This document shows, in pieces, positions 52,935 through 63,002 of a stretch of DNA of 64,000 nt. Every line of letters begins with the position of its first letter. Within the stretch, counting starts at the first letter, position 1. The notes below the pieces were generated by a model that saw nothing but the letters and a program-made list of their open reading frames with translations, searched no databases and was not told the origin of the DNA. Source of the DNA: Nautilus pompilius (lineage: Eukaryota; Mollusca; Cephalopoda; Nautilida; Nautilidae); the NCBI GenBank assembly GCA_018389105.1, contig JACATO010000649.1, positions 1,033,501 through 1,097,500 on the forward strand, given 5' to 3'. The position numbers and the translations under genes are program-made.

Positions 52935-54260
52935 GCCTGAAAATTAAAAAAAAAAGAGGCATTATGTTCAGTTAGCATTTTGCCCGCATGATAAATCTTG
53001 GTTGTTTTTTTCTTTTCAGGGTGTTAGAAATACCTTGACTTTGACTTTGTATTCTCAGCCTTGAAAGCTTTGAAAAACAAAAGCAAAAATAAATAAGGAC
53101 AGGGTTAGAATAGGATTGCAAGGGGGGGTCCCTTTTCTTAAAAACTTAAATCTCTCTTCTCTGCTTCTCGGTGCGTAAAATAGTTTTTTAGCGATCAGTT
53201 ATAGCTTGATGGGAGAGGAAGCATGACACTGCATCGTAAGCATGTAGTCGGGGTTTCTGAATTGGAAAATATTTTTGGCTTACTGGTGTAGCTGCATCAT
53301 ACACTCATTCCTCTGAATGGCTTTATTTCAGCCTACATCTTCTTGAAACAGTGCAACTGAAGTTAATCATGGCAAAATGAAACTAAGTAATTGATTGATT
53401 CCACCTCAATATTTTGTTGTTTTCGGTAAAATACGCGTTTCTGTCCAACAATTTAGCATAGCGTACAGTTGATCCATTGATGGGGGCTTCTCCTGCTGAG
53501 TTCTGCCAGTATGGATTTCCAGGTACATACAGTGGATGTTTCGTGGATAACTTTTGGTTTGACTTTTACCTTGATCACTGCTCAAGAGCTTCCAGAGCTG
53601 ATACTCCTCCTTCAGCTCACAGCTGGGAGACATTCTTAGATCTCAAAAGTCAGAAAAGGATTCGCTAAGAAGTGTGTGTGTGTGTGATGAAAAGAAGAAT
53701 GGAAATATTAATTCCTTGATGTTTTATTTTCAAATAGCAGTGGGAGAACCATGACATCATGTGGATAAGAAGAAGAAATTATGGTAGCAAAGAGTTAAGA
53801 GTTTTTAAAATTTTCCAGAGCATTGAAAGGGTTAAGAAATGAAACAGAAGGAAAGTTTTAAAAAAAGAGATTGATTTATACTAGTTGTTTACTTGTTATT
53901 AAATTTTGATTGCCAACTTAAGTACAAAATATAAAGTTACTTAAATACTAATAAAGTGGCATTTACTTTTTTTAATGTGTTATGCATGAGACTCAACACT
54001 TGTTCGATGCAGTCAAGTTGTAGGTGAAGGGTTGATTGTAGGCTATTGCTGAGAAATGCTCCCAAGTAACTACAGGTGTCGTATATTTATTTACCTGCTG
54101 TGCTGCCCACCATGGCTAGAAATGCAACTGCAATAATGGTATTAAAAAGGGGGGGGCTCACCAATTACTTACATTATTGCACTGTGGCATATAGCCACTG
54201 ATTGTTTATAGGGAAGTTGTTGGGCCAACATCTCAGGAGGGGTCAATTAGGTTATATTTC
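52935..54260. other. Intron segment, nothing seen
   Basis: AT-rich DNA with a short GT tract (about 53674-53688) and G8 at 54149. Frames of 63-75 codons near 53.5 kb have no domain. Confidence 0.6.
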
Positions 54261-54269
54261 TGGGTGCTC

Positions 54270-54434
54270 AGAGGGTATGGCTGAGTGGTTATGCACCTGA
54301 CCAAAAAAGCAGGAGGTCACATGTTTTTGATCCACAGATCCACCACCTGTAGCTACATCCCAGGGTTAACTCTTAAGTGCCTGGTGTTATAAAAGCTAGG
54401 GAAGCCCTAAAGTGGTTGGTTGGTTGGTTGGATG
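54270..54434 (+). mobile_element. tRNA-derived SINE with (GGTT)n tail
   Basis: TGGCTGAGTGGTTA (54278-54291) is an excellent A-box. GTTTTTGATCC (54323-54333) is a B-box at about 45 bases. A body of about 80 bases ends in a GGTTGGTTGGTTGG tail (54413-54432). Head, body and simple tail make this structurally the most complete SINE here, about 165 bases. A similar GGTT tract without a head is at 48413-48438. Confidence 0.6.
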
Positions 54435-54439
54435 TGAGA

Positions 54440-55140
54440 CTGATTGTATCTCCAATCTGAGATACTTTTGGTCTTGGAGGCCAGTGCTCCCTAACAACAC
54501 CGCCTCCTGCTGCCAAAAAGTCTCTCATAACTCCCAGACCCAAATCTCCTGTAGAAGCTACGACACAGCCATTTCTCGCTGCCATAAAATTTTACACAGA
54601 AGAGTGAACGTACGTGTATATTGTGGCCAGCCAGTTCCATTTTTAATTTTGTATGTAGTTTCTCTCTTTAAGATACATATTTTGACTTGCCATTACTATT
54701 TGATAAATACGTCTTTTTTGCTTTAAGTTATTGCCCATTGATTTTTTGGTGTAGCTATTAGGTGGTGAGCTCTGTTTTGACTTCATAGCTTTACAACTAT
54801 GGAGAACAGTTCTCGATGATATTGTGTGATGTCAAGAGGGGTGTTAATACTCACGGTATATTTACTGAAGTCTGCCATTTCTGCTTTTGTAGTTGGAACC
54901 ATCTTGGTGACATTGGCCTGAAATTTTTGGATTATGTTAGCATGAAAAATATTTTTAATTTGCCTTTTCTGTTTTTTTAAGCAAGTGCATTTTACAGGTG
55001 TTAGTTCAATCCAGAATTGTATAGATGCTTTAAATTTTTCTTAAACCATCTATGTATCATTTGATCAGATTATTTTAAATCTATCTGTTACTAAAGCTGA
55101 ATCATTTTTGTCAGGTGTTTTACATTTATTTTTGCTCTGC

Positions 55141-55181
<41 letters not shown>

Positions 55182-56210
55182 TTATTATTATTAGATGTTT
55201 TCTAAAAAGCAGCAACATAATACTGAAACATTATAGAGTTCATCACTGAATTAATGGGATGTTTCCAGAGCTTAAGTATTTGAATACACTAAACTATTAG
55301 AATACCAACCAATTCGCTTTGTGTGGGCGTCTTGTACCTGATGAAAAGGTTTCCACAATAATTAGGATGTTGGGGGGGAGAGAGTTGAGGATGCTCACAA
55401 ATTGCTCCAGTCAGTTGTCGACAAATGCCTAGGGTTACAGTTGTAACTCAGCCAAACTACAAACATGGCGTGATATTAGAAAAATTGGGCTGATGCTCAG
55501 TTCTTTTTTTTTTTAATTTGTGGGCAGCTTTGTATAGGCTATGATGGTAGTTGGAGAGGGGCCCTTTTTAATAACAACTAAACCAAGGAAAACACGTTCT
55601 AAGGGCCTCAGCAAGTCCTGTTTCGGATCCTTAAACAGTCAACGTGTTTCCCTTTTCTCTAGACTTAATGGGGGGGTGTCACAGGGGTTAGAATCTCTAA
55701 AACATTCGCCTCCATATTTGGGTTGCGTATTTTCTAAAGAAATTTTTAGGGAGCATTTTTTTTGAAAATTCCCCCCTTCACGGGTTGTTTGGTCATATCA
55801 AAAAACCCTTCTAAAGTCCCTTATGGGAGGAGGTTCTATTGTAGATACCGGTGCAAGGTTTTAGGCCTGATAGTATGCAAAAGAAGCGACTTTGGGCTTC
55901 TAGAAACTCTGGGGAAATTTTTTGTCGTATTTCTGGAGAGGGTTAATGCTGAAATCGTGCACTGGCACGACATCATTCTGCTCTAAACAAATTTGACAGC
56001 ATTGCCGATTGTTTTATGTGCGTTGTTGGAACCATCTTGGGTGGTTTTTATTGCGAATAACAAAGAAATCTAATTATTACATCTCGTTTGACACTTGTCA
56101 GCTCAACTACTCTACAAGATTTCCTATTGTTTTAACTTATTATCGGGGCCATTCGCTTTATTTGGTTTTTCGTTTCTCACTCTACTCTCCTTTCTCTAAT
56201 TCTCCTGCTA
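54440..56210. other. Intron segment, no gene seen
   Basis: Contains the TTA tract at 55142-55193 and a stretch (55540-55990) with two consecutive 74-codon frames and several G- and C-runs but no recognisable domain. I cannot explain the latter. Confidence 0.5.
55142..55193 (+). repeat. (TTA)n microsatellite
   Basis: About 17 units with one CTT interruption near 55181. Confidence 0.92.
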
Positions 56211-56319
56211 CTTTCCCCCTCTCTCTCTCTCTCTCTCTCGTTCTCTCAATCATCCAGCTTACATTCCATGCACATTTCCAACAGCCGTTGTTTCGAACCA
56301 CGGTTAGTGAAATGTAATT

Positions 56320-56640
56320 ATTTTTCGAAGAGCTCCAGTACAAAGCTAATTGACGTGAAGCTGGTGGAATTTCGTCATCTGGTTGCCCATTCTGTCGAGA
56401 GAGGCCTTTCACCGTGTCGTTCCCCCTGAATGGCCCATGGTTCATCAAACAGTGGTGACAGGCCAACTCATCGCTGATTAAACAACCGGCTTCCATGTTT
56501 TTACCTCTCTCCTCGTCGATGTGGGTGGAGGGGAGGCTGCTATTGATCCGCAGAATTCTGAAGCGGCGCAGAGATTTTGCTTCGGGACAGGAAAATCTAT
56601 AAATCCATGAAACTGTGAAAAGACACAAACAGAAGGCCCC
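56320..56640. promoter_or_regulatory. Candidate regulatory island
   Basis: A repeat-free stretch between a short CT tract (56216-56240) and AT-rich DNA. It includes TATTGAT (56541-56547), the core of ONECUT sites, a CTGATTAAACAA string, and CTATAAATCCATGA. Auto-regulation through the ATTGAT core would be possible but is speculative. A 148-codon minus frame across it begins outside the CT tract, includes an Arg/Glu run from that tract, and has no domain. Confidence 0.22.
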
Positions 56641-56649
56641 AAGTCACTA

Positions 56650-57360
56650 GTGGCTGACCATTGTTTCAGTCTTGAGAGAGGATCAGCTGTTAATTTGCTT
56701 CAAGAATGCACGGAGAGCTTCAGTAAGTCCAGCAGAGAATACGGAGCAGTTTCCAAGTAGGGAAGCAGCGATTGCAGGGAGGGGAGGGGAGGAGGACTTG
56801 GTGCTTGTTGACAGAACGAAACCCATTCAAATTCCCACACGATGTAAAAAATTATTTTTTCTCCCTTCTCTTTTTTTTAATATTTAACTAGATTATCAGG
56901 ATTTAGGTGGGCGAAGCTAAAGTGGGAGAGGTTTTATCCCACAAGCTACTTTCCTATTGATCTAAAGTTATGTTCTTCTATTCATTCATTAGATTAAAAT
57001 TTCTTTAACTAATTGTATTCTAAATTACTCAAGGGGAGATAACTATGATTTTGGGTTTTTTTTTTACTGAAAGACTTTGACTGAACAAAAAAACATTGTG
57101 CCTACAAGAGAGACAGACGTACCATAAACTACTCTTATGGCTAATTGTGTTGTTATCGATTGATCGTTACTGGAAAAACCTTTGCCACATTTTCAGCTTT
57201 CTTGTTTTTTCAGGTGCATGAAGTACTTTGAAAATGCAGCTGGCTATTTCATTAAGTCTCTGTCACTTCAGGATGTAATTGTAGGCTTTGCCCAGTTTCT
57301 CCCAATGTTCAGGGTGTTGTTTTCTGTCTTGATCTCGTTTCATGGTGTTTTGAACAAGCG
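56650..57360. other. Intron segment, nothing seen
   Basis: Mixed AT-rich DNA. It includes the AAGGGGAGATAACT motif at 57031-57044. No gene recognised. Confidence 0.6.
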
Positions 57361-57475
57361 TTCTCTCTCTCTCTCTCTCTCTCTCCCCATCCATCTCTCT
57401 CTCTCTTCATCTCTATCTCTCTCTCTTCATCTCTATCTCTCTCTCTCTCTATCTCTCTCTCTCTCTCCCCATCCA

Positions 57476-57512
<37 letters not shown>
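57361..57512 (+). repeat. Imperfect (CT)n microsatellite with CCATCCATCT and TCATCTCTAT interruptions
   Basis: About 150 bases of CT units with regularly spaced interruptions, including internal duplications such as CTCTTCATCTCTATCTCT twice. Ser/Leu and Arg/Glu frames across it are artefacts. Confidence 0.93.
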
Positions 57513-57519
57513 AAGCCCA

Positions 57520-59490
57520 GCAAGATGATAATAGGACATTACACAATGGGTATCTCCTATATATATATCACACCAAAGTTTTCAATAAGCAAAGATTCCA
57601 TTTTGGGCTGTTTAATTCATAATTTTCAAAAAATTATTTGATAGTAATAACATGAGTAAAGTACAGCATCAATTCTCGACATTCAATGATCCACACGCAC
57701 ACACGCATGTATATTGTGGCTACAGAATTGGACACCTTAGCTAATTGTGGGGCTAGAGTCATTCAGATATTTCGCAAAGTAGCATGGCTCATAAGATGCT
57801 ACTGAAAAACTGAAGGAGCAATAATTCCTCAGGGCTGCATCATCAGTGAATGTTCAAAGCTGAGCGATTTAAATAAGTATACTAAACTTTTTCATAGCAT
57901 TTGTGCATATCTGCATGCATGTTTAATGTCATTTTGTGTGTGTGTGTGTGTGTCACCTGTTTTGGATTTTCTTTCAAATGGCAACTTTTTTTCTTTCTGA
58001 CTGTTAATTGAGTGACAGCTTAATGGAAAAAGTCTAAAATGGGCCCTTGACTTATTGCATGAGCTAGTTCTTTCTAAATGTACTTACTATATTACAAAAA
58101 AATTTAATATATTAACTTATAGCAGATTTTAAGGTTGAGACGCTTTTTAAAGTGGCTTTATAATGTCTTAAAGAACTAGTCTGGGTCAGCCATAGGTGAG
58201 TGCTGTGGACCATAGATCACAAGCGGTAGCTTTGTTGTTTAATTGAGTAGAAAACTATTACCTGCGCTTTTGCAATGTCTGATAGCTTCTTGCCGTTGTT
58301 ACAGATGTACAGTGACAGCTCACAAACCAGTTGTTGAATCTTGACATTTCTAAAGTTATGTGTAGTGAAAAGGTGACTGGGAATGGACACTAAATTGATA
58401 ATTAATTACAAGTAATGTGCGAATGGATTTTGCCACAATGGGTCTATTCACTCTTGCCTCTTTCTGATACCTGTGGAGGTCACCCTACCTGCTGTTGCAA
58501 AATAGTTCTTTGTATTGTCTGTAGTATGATGTAGGAGAGGAGCACTGTTGACATCCAGAAAAATAGCTTTTTGAAAACCCTCTTATGATTCATAATGGTT
58601 TCTTATTAATGAAGTGTGATGTCAGACTACTTGAAATTACCAAGTTAGCTTTATATTATTGGGTTGCTTCGTGTAACACTAAACATGTTGTAAGAAAGGA
58701 AAATCCGTTTTCCCTATATTGCAACAGCAACAGCAAACCTGACATTGGTGCAGTGTCAGTTGTTCACCTTACGAAATAGATACCAGGGAGATTCAGATGA
58801 AACGCAGGCGAGATATCATTGCCGTAATGGCATCCAGGCAGTTTTCATTTGAACATCTGTGATAGATAAGTTGTGCGCGTGTTTGATTTATTTCTTATGT
58901 CGACGTAGTGTTTGGAAAGAAAAAAATTTTGAGAAATGGCTTGCTGTTTGGATATCACCAGACAGTCTTGCTAATGTTTCTGTTGTAGCTTCCCTCCTCC
59001 TCGTTACTCAGTTGGTGTTTGGGGGGGGGGTTAGCAGGGTTGGAGACAGAATGGAGCTTTTGCTAGCAGATTTTCTCGAACCATAGTTCACAAGTCAAAG
59101 GGTTCATCTACTTCCACTTGGTCCAGTGTGGGAGAGAGATAGGGAGGTCTGTCAAGACTACTGCCATCTGTTCTTGTTGAATTTTCACTCTCGTTTCTTC
59201 GTGACTTGGCATTTATCATGCATGAAATCATTTGTTGTTTGTCCCACCCTTTTTTTATTGCCAGAAACAAGAAAGCGCAGGGAGGGGGGGGGGGTAATAT
59301 TTTGCAAATCAGCTTTTCTCTCTCTCTCCTTTTTTTATTCTTAAGCTTAAAATTACACCAAGGTAGAAGTAGTATTTAAATAGAATTGATAGGATTGAAA
59401 TGGCACATCCTCAAATTTGCGTCTCATTTCCTTTTTCCTCCATGAAAGTCAAATAAATTGAACATTAGCTGCAGAAGAAAGTGATGAATA
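57520..59490. other. Intron segment, no gene seen
   Basis: AT-rich DNA with a GT tract near 57936, G10 at 59021 and G11 at 59284. Frames of 60-75 codons lack domains. Confidence 0.6.
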
Positions 59491-59499
59491 TAGTTATGA

Positions 59500-60330
59500 T
59501 TGCTTGACAACACTGTTCTTGCACCTCTCATACATATGCAGTCGAGGGCGGTTCTCCAGGCCCATTAATGAGCTCGATACATTCTTGCGCATTCAGCTTG
59601 TGAAAAGGCTACAAAGCGAGCTGATGATATGTGATCAGGTTCCCACGGCAACCAGCATGCTCGGCAACATTAAATAGCAGGGTAGGTAGGATGAAGGCTC
59701 GGGCACTGCTTCATTACCTTTGTCCGTTTCTATCTGCTTTGGTCCGTGGCTCTGTTGCTGGCCGGTCCCCCATGCCGTTTGTTTGTGATGCAAATTAGCA
59801 TCATTGTTCATCTCATTATTGCTGTTCATTAGAGCGCAGCGTCTTACGACTCTCAGGAGCTTCCCTTTGATCTTCTGACTCCTGATTGGGTTCTAATTAT
59901 GTGGCTTGCACGCGTATAAATCCGAGCTAAGTAATAGCTTCCTACCCGCCACCCAGCTGCCTTTGTTCACGGAGACCTTCAATGCCTCATTGTTTCTCTG
60001 ACTTTACTGCACGGGGCCTACAATAAGCCAGAGAGGTGGGTTGTCTCGACTATTTAATTTCTTCTCTAAGAAAATGTTGGCTTGCAAAAAAAAAAAAAAA
60101 AAACAACAACATCTCGGCCCTTTAATTGGACGTGACCGGCTTCACGCGCTGCAGTATGGGAGCTTTTCTGTTGTAGTTGTTTTTTTTTTCATGGCTCTGC
60201 GCTTTTGTCTCGAAAACCATATTACAGCCTTAATTGGCCGTCTTGAGCGTTCTCTCCGTATTTGCATCACTTCAGTGATCCATCTAATAGTTGCAATTTA
60301 ATGCCTACAAACAAACAGTCGTTCTTCCCG
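59500..60330. promoter_or_regulatory. Candidate POU/SOX/homeodomain enhancer upstream of the homeodomain exon
   Basis: A repeat-poor, GC-shifted stretch, except for a poly-A run at 60085-60105 and a poly-T run near 60180. It contains two perfect POU octamers in opposite orientation: ATGCAAAT at 59788-59795 and ATTTGCAT at 60260-60267. On their own strands both sit in the 11-mer GTGATGCAAAT. Next to the first are CATTGTT (59802-59808, SOX-type) and TAGCAT. Also present are CTTTGATC (59865-59872, TCF-type), TAATTA (59894-59899), a second CATTGTT (59988-59994) and TTAATTGG twice (60122-60129 and 60230-60237). The cluster suits a neural enhancer; function and conservation are inferred. Confidence 0.38.
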
Positions 60331-60334
60331 TATT

Positions 60335-61465
60335 TTTACAGCCTAACACGTTGCACTTGACACCACGTCCCACCTTTTCCAGCTTGTAATACTTACGCCA
60401 GACGAACAACTGCCATACATTTCGTTTTGGGGGGTGGGTAGTTAAAAAAGAATGGGGATGAAAGTGTATTTTCGCTTAGTATGATGCTATGCCCACCTAG
60501 AGGAGACCGTCCACATCAGACAGATTTGTTGTCGGGGCAAGATCAGCAGCATAGCAACTGTACCAGGAAAAGAGAGAACGGGTAGACTTCCGCGGCCAGT
60601 CAGCTAATGTGACCAGCTTTGGCAGAGGCTGACTACAGAGAGAACCATAGGTACATAGACAACGGGAGGGACCTGGTAATTCTAATAGTTGCAAAGAATT
60701 AGGAAGCAGAGGAGGAAGGGCCTCTTCCCCACACAGAAAGTAAATAATACCCATTAATACACTTAGTGTTCTGTAACTTTTCAAACAGAATTACCTTTTC
60801 TCCTGATATGTAACAATGCTGGAGCCTTAACTTATTTGTAATTATGACCCCCCCCCCACACCCCTAGTATTAGTAACAACACAATATAACCCAGCTGGAA
60901 TAGAAACACTGTTATCGTACCTATCCAGCAAAGTTTAATCCGAACATCCCTGGTACTCTTTTGTCACACGTTCATCTTTATTTTTTGTATTGTTGTACAT
61001 TGTATGTTCATAAGTGGGTGGGTGCGTGTGGAGGGCAATTAAAGAGTCACTCCAATTGTAGAGGTGTTGTAGCTTTTGCTCCACTAATAGGAACTTCATT
61101 CTCATGTCGTTTGAGGGGGGGTTGGGCGCCAGTTACCCCAGGCAGCCTCGCCGACACAGTTTCAGACAGCATGGGAATGGAGTTGCCTTACCCCTCTCGG
61201 AGCAGAAGCCATAACCATTATAAACCGGGCAAGGAGTCTTTCAGTTGCTGCCTGTGTGAAACGTTAAATGGCAGACTGATTCCTTCCTGTTTGTTGTTGT
61301 TGTGTGGTCTTTTGTTTTTACCAGAGCTTGTGGCTTAGCCCCTGCTCTCCGGTTATGGGGCCCCGGGAACCAGGCCAGACCTCAGACGTTCGGAAAGTGC
61401 GTGGCTGCTCGGTCTGCCAAAGGTGTGTGTGTGTGTGGGGCGTGGGGGGGTGGGGTTTAGTTGAC
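60335..61465. other. Intron segment next to the last exon
   Basis: No gene. C10 lies at 60848-60857 and G-rich strings near 61110 and 61440. A 95-codon minus frame (60497-60784) and a 125-codon plus frame (60961-61338) have no domain. 61000-61300 is somewhat GC-richer and might include regulatory DNA. Confidence 0.5.
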
Positions 61466-61469
61466 CCGA

Positions 61470-61506
61470 CTGACCGGAACCTCTTCTCTCTCTCTCTCTC
61501 TTCCAG
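61470..61506 (+). promoter_or_regulatory. onecut: 3' splice site of the onecut intron: branch point, polypyrimidine tract, AG
   Basis: A CTGAC branch-point match lies at 61470-61474, with its A about 33 bases before the intron end. An almost pure pyrimidine tract (CT repeats, 61481-61504) follows, and AG at 61505-61506. The reading frame across the AG continues into the conserved ACKRKEQE segment only if the exon starts at 61507. The open frame running into the intron upstream encodes simple Ser-Leu repeats and is not coding. Confidence 0.88.
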
Positions 61507-61796
61507 CCTGCAAAAGGAAAGAGCAAGAACAGCAGAACCCGCCAGAGGAGAACCGGCCCCCGAAGAAGCCCCGTCTCGTGTTCACAGACATCCAGCGGCG
61601 CACCCTCCACGCCATTTTCAAAGAAACCAAACGTCCGTCGAAAGAAATGCAGGCCACGATCGCCCAGCAGCTGGGCCTCGAGGTGAGCACGGTGGCCAAC
61701 TTCTTCATGAATGCCCGGCGGCGCTCGCTGGACAAGTGGCGAGACGACAACGGCAACAGTACACGAGAAAGTGCGACGACTTGTAGCAAGAGCTGA
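61507..61796 (+). CDS. onecut: ONECUT/HNF-6 family transcription factor, terminal exon (homeodomain and C-terminus)
   Basis: This is the last coding exon of a cut-homeobox DNA-binding protein that acts in the nucleus. It gives 95 full codons plus a split first codon (two bases, CC, so the intron is phase 1; a G from the previous exon would give Ala). Numbering from the first full codon (Cys1), a basic CKRKEQE segment comes first, then a linker rich in Gln, Pro, Asn and Glu, a homeodomain at residues 18-77, and a 15-residue polar tail rich in Ser and Thr that ends at TGA (61794-61796). Recognition helix 3 reads NFFMNARRR. Phe65 and Met67 sit at homeodomain positions 48 and 50, where most homeodomains have Trp and Gln. 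This F48/M50 pair is diagnostic of ONECUT proteins. Invariant Asn51 (residue 68) and Arg53 (residue 70) are intact. The KRPSKEMQ and QQLGLE stretches also match the family. In the family a single CUT domain lies just upstream in another exon, and that exon is outside this window. There is no frameshift or stop, so this looks like a functional gene. Confidence 0.96.
61560..61739 (+). other. onecut: ONECUT homeodomain (60 residues)
   Basis: The interval encodes the complete homeodomain of the terminal exon. Helix 1 lies around the FTDIQRRTL segment, helix 2 around KEMQATIAQQLG, and helix 3 around TVANFFMNARRRSLDKW. Helix 3 contacts the major groove. Positions were set by aligning Asn at 61710-61712 with homeodomain position 51. 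From family knowledge, the homeodomain works with the CUT domain on ATTGAT-type sites, and the F48/M50 residues affect DNA binding and coactivator use. Nothing is missing. Confidence 0.93.
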
Positions 61797-61860
61797 GCTG
61801 GACGTACGGACAGACAGATGTACATCGCCGCCATTTTGTCTATCCTTGATACCGTATACA

Positions 61861-61876
61861 TGTATATATTTATTTA
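61861..61876 (+). promoter_or_regulatory. Pumilio-type element overlapping an AU-rich motif
   Basis: TGTATATA (61861-61868) fits the Pumilio consensus UGUANAUA and runs directly into TATTTATTTA. It lies 65 bases after the stop codon. The surrounding TA and CA microsatellites make a chance match quite possible. Confidence 0.3.
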
Positions 61877-61894
61877 TACACACATACACATACA

Positions 61895-61936
61895 TCTCTC
61901 TTTCCATACATATATATATATATATATCTGTATATC

Positions 61937-61985
<49 letters not shown>
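61895..61985 (+). repeat. Compound (TA)n/(CA)n microsatellite in the 3' UTR
   Basis: TA units, a CTGTATATC interruption, more TA, about 13 CA units, then TA again. The CA tract is one of few on the + strand in this window. Confidence 0.9.
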
Positions 61986-61986
<1 letters not shown>

Positions 61987-62014
61987 CATACATGGATACA
62001 ATTAGACACTTTTC

Positions 62015-62037
62015 CAGTCAGTCAGTCAGTCAGTCAT
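62015..62037 (+). repeat. (CAGT)n microsatellite
   Basis: About five CAGT units in the 3' UTR. Confidence 0.85.
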
Positions 62038-62154
62038 TCCTATAAGTTACTTGCATTCCATTTCATTTGTTTTTCTGTTTTGTTGACATTCCTGCCTTTA
62101 TTATAGCCCTTTTGGGTGCCTTTTTTTTTCTTCTTTTTTCTGATTTTTACCATT

Positions 62155-62336
62155 TTTATTTATTTGATTCTTTTTTCCAACATTCCATTATAACTGTTGA
62201 TTTGTTTGAAATTCTATTTAATCATAAGCTAACTTATTGCTATTATTATTATTATTATTATTATTATTGTCATTATCATCTTCATCATCATCATGATTAT
62301 TATTATTATTATTATTTCCCTTTTATTTATTTGATT
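62155..62336 (+). promoter_or_regulatory. Duplicated AU-rich element in the 3' UTR
   Basis: The 16-base string TTTTATTTATTTGATT occurs at about 62155-62170 and again at about 62321-62336. Each copy contains the AU-rich nonamer UUAUUUAUU that in animal mRNAs can mark transcripts for rapid decay. Between them lie (ATT)n and (CAT)n tracts. Function is inferred from motif match only. Confidence 0.3.
62235..62317 (+). repeat. (ATT)n and (CAT)n compound microsatellite
   Basis: ATT units, then ATC/CAT units, then ATT units again, in the 3' UTR between the two AU-rich motifs. Confidence 0.88.
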
Positions 62337-63002
62337 TTCACCATTTTTTTTTAAAAAAGAAATATATATATATATATATATTATTTTTTTTTTTAATCAA
62401 TGCATTGTGCAAAAGTTTTACCATAATTTATGCAATTTATTATTGAAATTGTCTTACAACTTAATGGCGTGTGTTTTTGTTTTTCTTTTTTTTTTTTTTT
62501 TTTGTGTCCTTGTGTCCATACTTTACTAGTGGGTCGCTTGTTCGTTCTCTTTGGTTTCCCTCTCAACGGCGGCCGGCCGGCGTGTGGAAAGAGAGCAGCA
62601 GCAGCAGCAGCCACCCGTGTCCGCCCGGTTGTTTTCTCTCCCTCCCCCCACCCACCCCTGTTCTGTCCGAGCTTAGTGCTTGTTTTTTGAACTGCCATCC
62701 GAGAACCGCCAGACCGTCGTCGTCCGGCTCTCCGCTCGCCCCACCCCTAGCGTGCGTGGCGGGCCCCCCCCCCCCACACACACACACGAGAACCGGGCTC
62801 ATCTCTATAGAGTTTTTTGCATTTTTATAGAATTTGTATCACATATCATTTCTTCACATACGGAGTATGCCAACCATGCAAAAGGGGGGAGGGAGGGAGG
62901 CGGGGTCGGTTTTTCCGTAGACTTTCTAGTCAACTTAGGGGTCAGAGGTGAGCTGCAAGCGAAGGAGGGAGGAGAAACTCGTTATCCGTAAAGGTCCTGT
63001 AT

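Larger units (their letters stand above)
1..61506 (+). other. onecut: onecut large intron (3' part, at least 61.5 kb)
   Basis: No exon of any recognisable protein was found before the homeodomain exon. In particular there is no CUT domain, which is about 80 residues and would show as an open frame. Known ONECUT genes separate the CUT-domain and homeodomain exons by an intron that is often long. The homeodomain exon begins with a split codon, so the preceding exon must lie upstream of position 1. I therefore read the whole interval as intron. Nested non-coding RNAs cannot be excluded. Confidence 0.75.

Noticed and set aside
56182..56628. 148-codon minus-strand frame
   Set aside because: Ends in an Arg/Glu run from a CT tract and has no recognisable domain; the rest is a compositional island.
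1..61506. Search for the CUT domain exon
   Set aside because: None of the open frames carries the CUT-domain signature, so the exon is concluded to lie upstream of the window.
61353..62009. 218-codon minus-strand frame and other frames over the homeodomain exon
   Set aside because: Shadow frames opposite or out of phase with the conserved homeodomain, running into CA/TA repeats.
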